Part shown: positions 21,388-33,982 of the stretch, one piece after another
Numbering within the stretch: position 1 is the first letter of the stretch
How the letters are laid out: every line of letters starts with the position of its first letter
NCBI GenBank assembly: GCA_022453515.1
Contig: JAJNNY010000109.1
Location: 1-60,135, forward strand
Direction of reading: 5' to 3'
Length of the DNA stretch: 60,135 nucleotides
Source of the DNA: Astrocystis sublimbata
Lineage: Eukaryota > Ascomycota > Sordariomycetes > Xylariales > Xylariaceae
Notes under the pieces: model-generated
What the model was told of the DNA's origin: nothing
The model's input: the letters and a program-made list of their open reading frames with translations, nothing else
Databases searched by the model: none
Made by a program: the position numbers and the translations under genes

Positions 21388-24300
21388 ATGTCGTCGATCC
21401 CCTCGCGGACGGCTCCAGGCCACGACCTTGCCTGTACGAACGACCCAATCGCGCCTCCGCCGCCGGCGCCGCCCTCGTCCCACGATAGTCGCAGTCGCGC
21501 CAAGGCCGCCTCCGCCGCAGCGACAGACCCCAGCATCAGCAGCAGAGATGGCCCCGTCCACCAACCCCGGTCGACGGCCTCTCAAGACGGAGGTGGGTGC
21601 CCCTCACTGGCGAGACTGCTTGACCAAGGCCTGGCTGGCTGTCTACGGGAGTCCTAGACAAAGTAACATGAAAAGGAGAGAAGAGGGAACATACGACTGA
21701 ACGGCGAGCTGACAAGGGGGCACCTCACCCACGTCTAGGCACCGACATTTCCATCCCACATCGCCAAGACCCGCATGCGCCAACCTCAGTCAAGAAAGAG
21801 AGAGCGAAACTCGCCCGCAAGGATACAGCCTCGGCCGGCCCCAAGAAAGAAAACACCAAAGAATCCACGGAGCCGAGAGAGGCTATTAAAGAAGACGCCA
21901 GAGAACCCAGAACAGCCGCGAATGGAGGTGCCAACGCACCCACCCCAACTCCCCTCATCCACCGTTCCAGCTCCGTCGACCCTTTATCGCATGTAAGCCG
22001 AGACTCATTATATCCGATTTTCGCACCACCCCAGCCTGGACCCTTCGAGTTTATAAACTAGCGGTGCTTGTCCTACTGCGACAGTGTGGTGTCACACAAG
22101 TTTAATTGTTGTGTATTCTTGACATAAGACTGACATCACTCCAGCACATCTTCACGAGGACCAACACCGAACACACAATCACCTCGCGACTTCTGAACCC
22201 CTCACGCCCCGAGAGCCCTCCCAATGAATCAGCCTCGCGCCCGGTCTCCGACGTTCCCAATCGGCTCTCCACGGTCCAGCCTGAGTCGGGTAGTTACAAG
22301 AAGTATGCGCCCCATTCCTCCACATCCCGAGGTTTCGTCAACTAATGCGGTTTTGTTTCCTTGTTTTAGAAAGTCACTCCTCAGCCGCTTGAGCATGATA
22401 GGCGGCAAGAAGAAGGACGACTCCAGTGTTGATAACGAATCCGAGATCAGCGAGCACCGGACCGAAGGCGCCAACGCCGTCGCCTTCTCATCCGCCCTCT
22501 ACATCCCACACCACAAGCAGCCACCGCGCTATATCCGAGTGCGGAACCAGAACAGGAAATGTAAGGAATTCGACCGCATATTCCTTGCACAGGAGCTAGG
22601 CGGACCGCGTCCAAAGTCGTCTGCCGAACAGTACACGTCCGAACACGGGGTTCCGCCCTCTGGGGAGCCGGCCAAGGCCGATTCCATTCTGGAAGGGCCC
22701 ATTTGGGCTGTTGAGTTCAGCCAGGATGGCAAATATCTCGCAACTGGCGGCCGCGATCGTGTTTTGCGCGTCTGGGCTGTAATTGCGACCGAAGAGGATC
22801 GTAAAGCCTACGATGATCAGGCGAACGCTGACTCGGAGAAAGAGGAGCGCCTCAGCGCACCCGTCTTCCAGACACAACCAGCTCGCGAATTCAAGGGACA
22901 TGAGGGCGATATTCTGGACTTGAGCTGGAGCAAGAACAACTTTCTGCTGTCCTCGTCTATGGATAAAACTGTCAGACTATGGCACTTGAGCAGGCGAGAA
23001 TGTTTATGCACCTTCAAGCACAAGGACTTTGTCGCATCAATTGCTTTTCACCCCCGGGACGACCGCTTCTTCCTGGCGGGGTCGCTGGACTCTAGTCTAC
23101 GGCTGTGGAGCATACCGGACAAGGCCGTGGCCTTTACAACTCAATTGGCCGACATTATCACCGCCGTGGGATTCTCCCCAGATGGCAAGACTGCGATTGC
23201 CGGCACTCTTCATGGGTTGTGCATGTTGTATGAGACTGAAGGATTGAAATCCCTCAGTCAGCTTCACGTTCGGTCCTCACGGGGCAAGAACGCGAAGGGC
23301 AGCAAGATTACAGGCATCCAAACAATTGACTACTCCCCTGACAACACAGGCAGCGACGTTAAGCTGTTAGTATCGTCAAACGACTCGCGTATCCGCATAT
23401 ACAACCTAGCTACAAAGCAACTTGAAGCCAAGTTGAAAGGCCATGAGAATGCGTGCAATCAAATACGCGCAAGCTTCAGCGACGATGGGGCGTTCGTGAT
23501 CTGCGGCAGCGAGGATCGGAAAGCCTTCATCTGGTCCCGGGCAACCTTGGAGGCGGACAGCAAAGACAAGCGAGCTGGGGAGTATTTTGAGGCCCACTCC
23601 GACGTCGTGACGACAGCCGTCTTCGCACCGACAACGACGCGCCAGCTTCTGCAGGCATCGCAGGACCCGATCTTCGCGCTCTGCAACCCTCCCCCTATCA
23701 CCCTGCGCAGCAAAGAAGAGTCGACAGCTACCAGCCAAGTTGCTTACGATGCACAATCCGAGTACTCGGAGCTGAGCAAGAAGCCAGAGGAGCTGTCGCC
23801 CGCGTACATATCACGCTCCGAACACCGCGACGGCCAGATCATTGTGACGACAGACAACACCGGTCTGATCAAGGTGTTCCGGCAAGACTGCGCGTTCCAT
23901 AAGCGACGCTACGACAGCTGGGATACGCAGTCGACGTTTTCGCGGAAGCTCGGGCGCGACAGGCTCCTGCTGGCCCGGACCGGCAGTATCGTGACGGGCG
24001 GGACCAGCGTGAGCAGTCGCGACCCCCATTCCCGACGCGGCTCGCTATCGCAGACTGTGCCTGTGCAGATTAATTCTGAAAGGATCGATAATTGGCGCCA
24101 TGGGGTCGAGGGGAATCCTGGCCGCCCCTCGTCTATGATTCTCGCTAGCACTAATGCCACTACTACGCCCGCTGGTAGCGTGCGGTCGCCGTCGCCGACC
24201 AAGGCAGCGGCCCGCACCCCCGTGTCCCCAATGCTTGGGAACAATAGTCATCTTCATTTCCAAGACGCGCAAAATCAACTTCACCACGGTAATACTAACG

Positions 24301-25187
24301 TCACGTCACCAATGCTGCACCCCATCAGTCCGGCTGTGAGTAATCGGTCGAATAAGACGGGCGAGGCAGCACTACAAGAAAAGGAGTCAGTTCCTCCTAC
24401 GCCTAGCTTCTCCCTACGCACTGCAGACAACAATCACGATTCCGACTCTGATGACGATAACGGCGACGAGGATGACTTGCGCCTCGACTCCGCCGGCGCG
24501 AGTTACTCGTTCTGGAACCTGGCTAAATGGCGCAATATGAGCCAGGGTCGGAGCAACGGCAGCGCCAATGGCGTGAACCCCTCATCCTCACCTCCGAAGC
24601 ATGAAAGAATACCAAGCGGCAACAGCAACGGCCTTGTGAGTATAAACAGCCATCATCGGAGAAGCAACCGCATCAGCGTCAGTAAGCTGTGGCCTAGTCC
24701 TGTCGAGGAGCGCGATGACGACGAGGATGATGAAGAGTGCAATAACGGCGACGGCGTGAACAACAACAACAATAACAACATAAACATCGACAATTCTGAA
24801 AATGAAAATCTCAATCACAACCCCGGAACTAGTAAACCCAACACGACCAAAACTAAAAGCAGCATCAAAAACAGCAAAAACCAAAACAACTCCAACTCCA
24901 CAAACAACAGCAAGAAAACCTGCAGAAAAGTCGACTTTCTTGCCCCCCCGCCCTCGACGTCGCCGGCTTTGTCGCGCAACACGACGAATGCGAGCCAGCT
25001 TAGCTCGGAGTTAACGGATAGTGAGAGGAGTGAGAGTTTTAAGAGTGTGCGGAGCGGGACAGATGAAGATGAGGGGGAAGGGGAGCTGAGGTGTGTGAAG
25101 TGCGGAAATGGCGATTTTCGCGCCAAGAAGGTCGGTGAACGGCAGAGGTTGCTGTGTGGGAGTTGTGGGCGGATGGTTGATGTTTAG
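21388..25187 (+). CDS. WD40-repeat protein, WDR44/Dgr2-like, 4 exons
   Basis: Rebuilt as exons 21388-21592, 21739-21992, 22145-22302 and 22370-25187, giving 1,144 aa. Introns are GTGGGT...CTAG, GTAAGC...CCAG and GTATGC...TTAG; all phases agree and joins read ASQDGGTDISIP, DPLSHHIFTRTN and SYKKKSLLSRL. The N-terminal third is disordered and Ser/Pro/Lys-rich. A WD40 propeller follows (WAVEFSQDGKYLATGG, GHEGDILDLSWSKNNFLL, HKDFVASIAFHPRDDRF and later blades). After this comes a long low-complexity tail with Asp/Glu and Asn runs (about 24,430-24,910) and a C-terminal zinc-ribbon-like CVKC...CGSC. The architecture matches fungal homologs of WDR44, a Rab11-binding trafficking protein; the function is therefore inference. 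The ATG at 21388 is chosen because it is in frame with a Kozak-like ACC; an upstream in-frame ATG at 21283 is possible. Confidence 0.88.
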
Positions 25188-25946
25188 GGTGGTGTGGTGA
25201 GTGAGGGGTGATTGAGAGAGGGGGGTTGTTGGGGTTGGTGTTGAGCTTGGAGTTGTGTGTGAGAGTTGGATTTGATCTTGTGTATTGGTGTTGTTGGCAT
25301 ATTGCAATGTATACTAAATCACATTGTTGGAAAACCAGAGGGGGAAGTCGAGAGCAGCGAGGATGCTTGGTCTGTTGCGGGCATGTGAAGTTGAGGACTT
25401 ACATGCCTGTTTTACACATGTATATATATGCATACCCGAGTACATACCTACTATATCTACTTGAACACTATTGTATATAAAAGGCGGTAGTAACTGCAAT
25501 CTTCTATCGGAAATTGAGCTGTATGCTCAAGATACTGCAGTAGAGACGCAGACATCATCGCGACGTTGCATTAAATCTAACATTGCCACGTCTGTAACAT
25601 TACCAGACTTGGTAATGTTAGCTGTACGACAAACTCGGGACCTAAGTTTTAGTATGACGAAGTATGCACCTCCGGCACACGGCAGCTAACATGCATTGAC
25701 TCTGAGACTGGGAGCTGGTCTTTGTTCTATCCCTTCGTTAATTGCAGCTGGCTGCCCCACTGTAGGTAAGGGGGTGGGTGAGTCTCCGTTGGGAAATCCC
25801 GTCGTTGCATGTTGGTTCGATGTACGTGTGGCCTTTGTCGCAATCAACACGGCGCAGCAGTTTGCGACAAGTTATCTATTTATTGCTTCTTTCATGCAAT
25901 TGGTCTCTCCATCGAGGTGGTGTCAATTGACACCGCCTCAATCATC
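25188..25946. promoter_or_regulatory. P450 upstream region
   Basis: Intergenic region before the P450 start. It carries a perfect 10-bp inverted repeat at 25,595-25,620 and short GT-rich tracts just after the WD40 stop. No gene supported. Confidence 0.45.
25595..25620. repeat. perfect 10-bp inverted repeat with 6-nt loop
   Basis: TAACATTACC is followed by AGACTT and then GGTAATGTTA, an exact reverse complement. It sits about 330 bp upstream of the P450 ATG. It could be a dimeric regulator site or an RNA hairpin; neither is shown. Confidence 0.6.
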
Positions 25947-27775
25947 ATGGCGCTGCTTCGCAGCCTCCTATGGGCGACCGCCCTGCTAGCGATTGGCACA
26001 GCGCTATGGTCGATCTCGCAACTCGCCCGAAACTACCTCATAGCACGCAGGATCGGCCTTCCCATCCGCGTGATTCCGATCAGTCATGGAAACCCATTCT
26101 GGATGCTCGTCGATAGACGCGTTCTCGCTCTTGTCAAACGGATACCCTTGATCGGCAACAGCAGCTTTACGCGATATAACTCTCGGGGCTGGGAGGTCGC
26201 TGACCGGTACTACTCTCATGCCGAGATGGGAGATGCCTTCGTCGTGGTGACGCCGGGGCGGAACTGGCTGTATGTTGCCGATCCGGAGGCACTGGTGGAT
26301 ATCTTTCGGAGGAGGACGGACTTTCCGCGCTGCTTGGAGCTCACGGGTATGCTCACTCGTCTCATTTATCCCCCTAAACCCCCCCCCCTTTTCGGTCTGA
26401 GATCTTCAAAACATGACCTAGATGAATATATAAATCCAAATTTGAGTTGAGATTGACTGACAACTTCACAGAGATCCTCAACGTCTTCGGCCCCAACATC
26501 GCAACAGTCGACGGACCGCAATGGAAAGCGCAGCGCAAGCTGACAGCCAGCTGCTTCAACGAGCCCAACAACGAGATCGTGTGGTCCGAGACGCTTCTCC
26601 TGGCGCAGGACATGCTCCAATACTGGACGTCCAAGAACCAACCAGTCAATTCCATTGCCCACGACACGCGCACGCTGTCACTCCACGTCCTGTCTCGCGC
26701 CGGGTTCGGCAAGTCTTTCAAATTCGTAGGCCACGACGAGCAGAAGTCAGGAAGCAATAGCGCATCAATCAGCTACAAAGACTCGCTGCAGCTGATACTG
26801 GAAAACTGCGTCCTGATAATGGCGCTCGGCCCCAAGTTCCTCAAAACAGCGTCTGCGTATTGGCTCCCTCGACACTTGCGCAGGCTGAGCAGCGCATGCT
26901 CCTCTTTTCAAACCTACATGACGAGGCAATACGAGGAGGAGAAGCGTGCAATCTCACATGGACGAGGTCTCATAGATCGTAATCTGATGACATCCCTCGT
27001 GCGCGCATCACAGGACTCGCAATCAGCAGCAGAGAAGACCGGCGACAGCAGCTCCGGCGGCCTGACGGAGAGCGAAGTCTACGGCAACATGTTCGTCATC
27101 AACTTCGCGGGCCACGACACGACAGCGCATACCTTCACGTTCGCCATCTTCTTCCTCGCTGCACACCCCGAGGTTCAGGATTGGGTGCACGAGGAGGTGC
27201 GCCAGGTCCTTGGCGATCGAGCGGCCAGCGAGTGGCATTACGGTACGGATTTCCCGCGCCTCAAGCGCTGCCTATCCGTCATGCTCGAGACGATCCGTCT
27301 GTACACGCCTGTGCCCGTGGCGAAGTGGACGGACCGCGCAGCGCAACAGCTCGATGTGAGAGGCAAGACTCCCGCCATCCCGCCGAACACCATGGTGATA
27401 CCGAGCTATGCTTCCGTACAAACCGACCCAAAGCACTGGGGCTCGGACTCCCTCACCTGGCGTCCCTCGCGATGGATCGACACTACAGCCACAACTACGG
27501 GAAATGGTTCGGAGGAGCATCTCGTAAGTCCCCAAAAGGGGACCTTCCTGGGGTGGTCGGAGGGTTCCCGCGACTGTCCTGGCCGCAAGTTCTCTCAGGT
27601 CGAGTTTGTGGCGATGATAGCGACGCTGCTGCGAGACTGGCGCTTCGATCCCGTCACTGCACCTGGTGAGACGATTGGTGATGCGAGACGAAGGGTTCTG
27701 TGTCAGATAGAGACGGACTCGGCGCCGGTTCTGCTGTTGCAGATGTTGCATCCGGAGCGGGCGCCACTTGTGTAG
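25947..27775 (+). CDS. cytochrome P450 monooxygenase, 2 exons
   Basis: Protein of 567 aa from exons 25947-26346 and 26472-27775, with a 125-nt intron (GTATGC, branch CTGAC, CACAG). The join reads CLELTEILNVFGPN. The N-terminus (ALLRSLLWATALLAIGTALWS) is a membrane anchor, so an ER-bound enzyme is expected. P450 signatures are all present: the I-helix AGHDTT (about residues 346-351), ExxR as ETIR (about 406-409), a PERF-region equivalent WRPSRW, and the heme-binding GWSEGSRDCPGRKF with the proximal Cys at about residue 502. Substrate unknown. There are no secondary-metabolite core enzymes next to it, so a stand-alone oxidative or detoxifying role is as likely as a pathway role. Confidence 0.93.
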
Positions 27776-29357
27776 AGTAGGAGATGATGCTGCTCTCACG
27801 GATGCGAGACTTCTAGCATAGCATAGATCAACAAAACAAGAAGAGAAGTTGAATTCCTAGTGTCTATACCCCGTTTGGTCACAAGACCTTTAAAGAACTG
27901 TAAATGCATGTCTTGAGCGTAAATAACCAAGACGAATAATCAGAGGGATGCTTATTTGTTATCTGCAAGGATGAAATGCTCATTTGTTGATGAACCAGAA
28001 TGATGCCATTTCGAACCTCATTACTGTGAATGTATGAGGTCAGACAGAATCTCTTTTCGGATCTTATTGGCTTAATGGCTACAACCTGGTCTTGGGATTC
28101 ATCATGTCGTTGATATCAACAATCACAGTAGAGTGAGATAGGTAGCATAATGCTGGAAAATAACGAGAATGGATACCATTGTAATTGCCCCGTAATTGGA
28201 ATTCGCCATCTGAGAATCTATACTGCGTAAACGACAACGTAATAAAATTTGCTTGGATGGTGTATCTGTCTAAACCGGAACAAGCTATTGGCTATAGGAG
28301 TACTGATCGATGTTATACGCTTAGTAGGGTCAGGTGCTATCGCTCACGTCAGGAAGTCTAATATCGGCGAGTTTTGTGAAGAGTTAATTACTTGAAGAGT
28401 TATTTTATTACGGACATCGGTGGCGGGTTTGTTCGGCTCCCATCCATAACACAACTATTGCTGATCCATAGTCTCGCACCGACGATACTATATCGTATGG
28501 TGCATTCGTGATGGTAGGGGCGAGGGTTGAGTTTGCAGCGTGTCATGTGATATCAGCACCTGCAGTCATGGGTTCTGTTCCCATGACACTTTTTCAGTGG
28601 GATGGTATAAGCTTAATGGTATAGGCTTAGGCAGTACACTAGGTCATATGAACCGCCAATAATCGAACATCTGCTCACTCTCGGCGTTTGCAGCCCGGTC
28701 AGTAGATCTGGCTGGTGATTGGCAGATATCAAACCGAAGATCGGAATACGCTCCAATACTGATCTAGCCATGTGTGCGTCCTACTTGCTATGTACCTGAT
28801 ACTTGTCTTGCTGGCAGAGTACGTTCTTTTCAACCGTGGTGTTTCTATTTCATGCAGCCCCATCCTCTCATGATCACCCTACAGTTCCTGCCAAGGCTTC
28901 CCAAATGCACCCCTCAGTTGGATGTATCTTCGGTTTGCTACTAAAGACACTCCCACCCACCATTTTGAATAACTGGGATTGTTCGAGCCTCGATCGTTCC
29001 AATCCTGTTTCCAATCCTGTCGGGTAAGATGCTTCCACCGCCACCCTGACATACGAAGTGCAATGCACTAACCCCTGCTCATTCACATACATCTACCAAT
29101 CTAACAGAGGTCACTTCTATTACACCCAAGGCTAGGCATTCAGACAATTAGGTACTCCTGCTTCACCGAAGTTGTGTCGCTTCCAAAGCTATCCAATACC
29201 ACCCTCACTCGGATATACCGATCTCTGCATTTGACGCCAGGCAGTCTCGGCTCTTTGGGGTCATCGAGGCCTTCGGCCACTGTCCATATGTCTAGGGTGC
29301 CAGCGCAGCATGCTACGGATAGCTGCTATCCGCGAACCATCACTTCTCCCAAATTGC
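27776..29357. other. intergenic region up to the palindrome's visible outer limit
   Basis: About 1.6 kb of AT-rich sequence with no supported gene. It is the last single-copy sequence seen before the left palindrome arm. The true outer edge of the arm is not defined, because the right arm is still homologous where the window stops. Confidence 0.5.
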
Positions 29358-29689
29358 GTTACGTCCAAGCTCCTTACGGTATACACATCGTACATGCATA
29401 CACATAGTAGTGATGCATTATAAACACGATCTCTACATCTATAAAGAACAACTTGAATGGTCAGCCATGCCTTCATAATGATAGGGAGTTCTTGTCGATC
29501 CAACCATTGCAGTGGAGTCATTTGATCTGGATTTACATTGCCAAGACTGTCCGACCTTCTCTGTTCGCGTTGTAATGCAGGCCAATAATGGCTACCTGCA
29601 GCCAATTGACGATAATGGCCAATCAGTGAAGATCATTGTGTCGTAATTGTTACATGGTAAGCAAGAGGGGTTGACATGAGTACCTACCT

Positions 29690-29765
29690 CCTCGTAAGCT
29701 ACCTAGGTACATAGGTATGTACCTACCTAGGTACTTCCTATATACCTAGATACCTCCTAGCCTGA
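29690..29765. repeat. CCTAGGTA-rich short-repeat tract, left arm
   Basis: Dense copies of TACCTAGGTA-like and ACCTACCT motifs, several self-complementary, with cores such as CTACCTAGGTAC. Similar motifs recur at about 9,770, 33,000, 33,115 and 43,100-43,190. This looks like a dispersed low-complexity fungal repeat with no coding content. Confidence 0.7.
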
Positions 29766-31310
29766 CACAGCCTTGGAGTCAGAAAGATAACATACATACA
29801 AACAAAATTAGAATTATGTGGTCTTGTAATGTTGCCTTATCCAACATGTTGAAACTGTGTGCTATAATATGGCGTCATTGTAACTAAGGAAGGACACATA
29901 GATAGCACTGTGGTATGGTTGTGAAGGTTCGGTTCCGGACATGATGGCGAGGAAGCAATAAGCTGACATATTGCCGCAAGATACCTCCTTACAAAGCACG
30001 TGATTAGAAGCAGATATGCGCTGAAAATGCAGGCTGAACCTGCTTGTTGCAACCACTATGCTACCTAATTGGGTAGGTAGGTTATATCAAGCACAAGCTA
30101 CGGAAAGATCCACGATTGGACAGATCGGATGATCATAGACTTGGAACATACAAGGGCTTCATGGAAATCTGGCCTAGATCTCACACGCAAACCTAGACCA
30201 ACATTAGCTACGAATGATATCGCTACATTCTACAATATACCTTGCCTTCAAAACTGGGCGGCTTACTCTCAGCCTGCCACGTTTTAATCATACCACATTC
30301 TTCATGCTCTGCTACCAGACATGCCAGAGCCTAAAGTAGATACTCCAACGCGACGTCTCATTTTTTAGGATACACACGCATCAAAGTTAGTGAAGTGCGT
30401 TAACATTGGACCAGCAGACTTCCCCCATAGCACTTACTCACTATAAGATGCACACGCACTGCACCCTTTTCAAAGCAGCAATTGACATGATTGGGTGCTA
30501 TATATCTCGCGTCCTAATGCTTCGTTCGGCATTTATCAGGTAGCTCTAGCGAAACCTCCGGTTACATCCGACAGCAGCCACCCCACATCATCATGATGTA
30601 CATTTTATTTATCAAACTCGGCGTCCACCCTTGATACATGATTAGTCTCAACAAATGACATTCAGGGCCCAATCATCTTCATTCTTGCCAAAATGCTCGC
30701 GTTAGATTGCCCCGCTTACGAACCCCAGACACGCATACTTGCATTAGAAGAGAATTTTGAGAAGAAGGGAGAGTCACAAAGCCTGTCGATAATGCCATGT
30801 ATCCAAGTTCATTGACTTCAATTGGCTGCTACGTGAGCTAAGGACTCCAATTTGAGCAAACATTTGAAAATTGTAGTATATGAGCTTGAGGTTGATTGGA
30901 AATAAGTAATGTTATGATATCTTGAGCGTTCAATCCCCATGTTGGGAGCTGAGCGCTGCAAGAGTGCGTCAGGCGGTGAGACTTATCACACTCACTATTG
31001 ACGGAAATACGAAGATTTGGCTGATTTCAGATTGCCGCATGTAGAAAGGTATTTTCAGCGACAGGAGCTGGGCGTCTTTGGGCTTGTTGATGACTCGAAA
31101 TGACACCCGGTGGCGTTATAATTCTTTTTCGCCTCCACACTCATAGTTGCACTGTATTCGGTCTGAGCAGACCCTGCCATTACCTTGGGGGTTATCTATG
31201 TCCCCAGTATCCAAGTACATAGGCCGACCTACAGGATAAGGAAACGTCTCAGTTGCTTTCCAGATATCGCCGCTCGAGTAGCTGTCTTAAATCCAATTCC
31301 AACAATTACA

Positions 31311-32690
31311 ATGCGGGACTTCGCCAAGACAAGCCTACAGCTCGCCTCGCAATGGTCCAATCCCAAGGATGTTACTACTATACTTATGATCATAGGAGGA
31401 GACATAGTTCAAAAGGCACTCGCGCAAACCACAGGATGCTTATATACTCCAGTTTGTTTCTCATTCGGTTGGGTAGCCTATGCTTTTATCGCGCTCATCG
31501 GCGTCATAGGCGACGGTAGACTTCTCCCACCTCCAGATTGTGCCGTCAAAGTATTCAATCTCAAGTCAGGCTACTATCGAGACAACAAACATTGGATCAT
31601 AGGGCGCATAGTTCGTGACATGGAGTCCTACATGTCAAGAACAGAACCAATGCCCCGTAGTGGACTACGCATTTCTGTCTGGAGGGCCGAGCAGAACCTA
31701 AACCACCATACGAATCATTCATATAGCAAGATTCATATCTTGGGGGTTGTGGTCACAGTCCTACAATTCACCATTGCGGCAATCCCTTTGATAGTGTATG
31801 GCAACTGGGGAGTCTTGTTGCTTACCGTGGCTGGCACATTTTTAGCACTTGTGATGGGTGCTCTACCCCAATGGCGAGCAGAGAAGCTGCCCAACAGACA
31901 ACATTCTTCTGCAAATTTTGCTTTAACGTTTGGCAATGGATCCAAAGATATCATGGTCATTCTCGGTGGCAAGAACAAGTGCCTGGATTTAGAGGAGCTT
32001 GCTTTTCAAGAGACGCCTCGCAACTTGAGACCTTGGGAAAAGTTTCGTAGGGCAAAGCCGGACTATTTCGAAAAGCCCCAGACAAGCTTAAAGGATTCAG
32101 TATATCAACATCGAAACAGAGTCCAGAAGATATACGATAGAATCCTATGGGGTCTTCCCATAGGTTTTTGGGTCACAATCGGCGTTTGCGTTGCACAGTC
32201 ACTTGCCTGGCTTCTCCTGCTACTCACTTCTGCAGGGTTCACTGAGAATGCTTGGTATATCATTCTAGTAGGCGTCATTGGTATGTTCCAAAATGCCTAC
32301 CTTGCCGCAGCAGAGAGAAGCCCAGACTCTCGCAACCTACCTCTTACGCACGTTGAGACGATTATAAGACAAAAGGTCATGGACGGTCTAATGGATCTAG
32401 AAATCGGCTATGATGGGTGTGGGCGTCCACTTTTGCGCGAGTTCTTCCCTGGCGTGTTACTACAAGACGAGGAAGCATGGTGGAATGGAGAGCGGAAGGA
32501 TTATGATCACAAGCGATCTCGGGAGAAGCAGTCGCGCGGTGCACCTCGGAGTCTGATGCCCTTTCTGAACTACCAGGAGCATGCTGCCCCACCGCCGCCG
32601 CGAAAATCGAATGAGGATATTAGGCAATCGAAATCATGGTTTCTGTCAAGAATGGTATATGGTTATCCCGTTGATTATCTTGAGGTCTAA
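31311..32690 (+). CDS. multi-span integral membrane protein, conserved fungal type (left-arm copy)
   Basis: Protein of 459 aa from ATG 31311; the frame opens upstream only through a non-ATG codon. I do not know a named function. There are at least four to six hydrophobic spans: around residues 30-60 (CFSFGWVAYAFIALIGVIG), about 140-185 (a pair including GVVVTVLQFTIAAIPLIVYG) and about 280-340 (WVTIGVCVAQSLAWLLLLL and WYIILVGVIGMFQNAYLAA). Conserved-looking polar segments are GGDIVQKALAQTTG near the start and DGRLLPPPDCAVKVFNLKSG between spans. The C-terminal third is cytosolic-looking, basic and Pro-rich. Such proteins are common in Pezizomycotina, but I can give no reaction or partner. The mirrored copy at 56,823-58,202 is frameshifted. 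Confidence 0.75.
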   Translation: MRDFAKTSLQLASQWSNPKDVTTILMIIGGDIVQKALAQTTGCLYTPVCFSFGWVAYAFIALIGVIGDGRLLPPPDCAVKVFNLKSGYYRDNKHWIIGRIVRDMESYMSRTEPMPRSGLRISVWRAEQNLNHHTNHSYSKIHILGVVVTVLQFTIAAIPLIVYGNWGVLLLTVAGTFLALVMGALPQWRAEKLPNRQHSSANFALTFGNGSKDIMVILGGKNKCLDLEELAFQETPRNLRPWEKFRRAKPDYFEKPQTSLKDSVYQHRNRVQKIYDRILWGLPIGFWVTIGVCVAQSLAWLLLLLTSAGFTENAWYIILVGVIGMFQNAYLAAAERSPDSRNLPLTHVETIIRQKVMDGLMDLEIGYDGCGRPLLREFFPGVLLQDEEAWWNGERKDYDHKRSREKQSRGAPRSLMPFLNYQEHAAPPPPRKSNEDIRQSKSWFLSRMVYGYPVDYLEV

Positions 32691-33982
32691 GTTCCCCGAA
32701 CTACTCGTCGGGGATGAAGCCTTCTTATATACACTCGGGTGGTCACGTGTGGGGCGTTCTCCATTGTATCTAGCCTTTATGGCTTTGACAGTTTCAACTA
32801 CCTCCGTCGCCAACACTCAAAACCGTCGATGAAGCTCCATACCAGCAATTGAGGGATGATTGACCAAGAAATATTCCCAACCGTGATCACTTTTATCATG
32901 TCTCCATCATCGCAGCCTTCTGTCTCACCAAACTCAACAGCAACCACACGATTGGAGGGAGATACAAAGAAACTATCTCAATTCCTTCCCTACCTAGGTA
33001 CTCATGCAATTGGGAGAACCAGTTCTTCACTCACGGTCTTTCCGGAGTTTTTGTACCTGCTAGTTTGGCAGTGACTGCCATGTAATGGTCAGGTTCTACG
33101 ACCCAGCAGACTACCTAGTAGGTAGCCTCCGTGCTGACCTAGACACTTTATGTAAGGGGCTTCGCGCCTAGGCTCTGCGCAATGGATTTTTCATCGTCAC
33201 CTCTCTTTTCTACCTCTTACGAATAGGGTTGCTTCCAAGTTTGATCAAATCTTTTTTTATCCCACCTACCGTCCCTTGTGTTTAAATTTAAGTTCGGGGG
33301 GCTCCGGGTTGGTCGATGTGCGGTACAGGGTCGGTGGTGCCATTAGGACCAGGGCTACTACAACAGTACGTTTAAAGGGCTGGAAAGGAAAAGGCGGAGG
33401 ATTGTGCGGGATTTGTACGTTTGCCGTTTTTATGGCATGGGCAGGTGTTCGAGCCCTCGTCGAGGTGGCCGGCGATGTCGCTCACGGCTGCGAAAGTGCA
33501 CCCCTAGGTCTCGTATGCGATTCATGCCCTCCCCCAATACATGATGATACGTTCAAACCAATCCTGTATTCTGCTGTGACTGTTAAAAACGTAGATGAAT
33601 GGTTTCTTCCATGTTTTGAATTTTCACTTTTTGGTGTAATACTTCACAGTTTGCTAATTACAGCGAGAGTTGCGATGCATAATTGATTGCCGCACTTATG
33701 TCATAATGCCATCCAAGATTATGTATACTATGATTACCATTTAAAAATGCTCATGCCATCTTGCACCGTAATCTTACTCGACGACACTATTACAACGACA
33801 CCGGCAAAAGGGTCAAACGTGGCTTCTGAATTTTGTACATTCAAGATCACAACCCCCTGCAACCATACCATTTTCAATATGTGTGCCCCATATGGTCTGA
33901 ACTAGCTTCCCCGACTGTGTGAAAGCCTGACTGAGCGGCGGTTGTCCGTTGGTTTTGCAAGGGTCTGCGATCACGGTTCACA
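32691..33982. other. intergenic region, left arm
   Basis: Between the membrane-protein gene and the 3' end of the HET gene. A 136-codon frame at 33,276-33,686 shows no domain and changes length in the mirrored copy, so I do not call it a gene. CCTAGGTA-type motifs lie at about 32,990-33,003 and 33,110-33,128. Confidence 0.4.

Noticed and set aside
33276..33686. 136-codon frame as a gene
   Set aside because: No domain or family resemblance, and the frame is altered in the mirrored copy by homopolymer changes; weak evidence.
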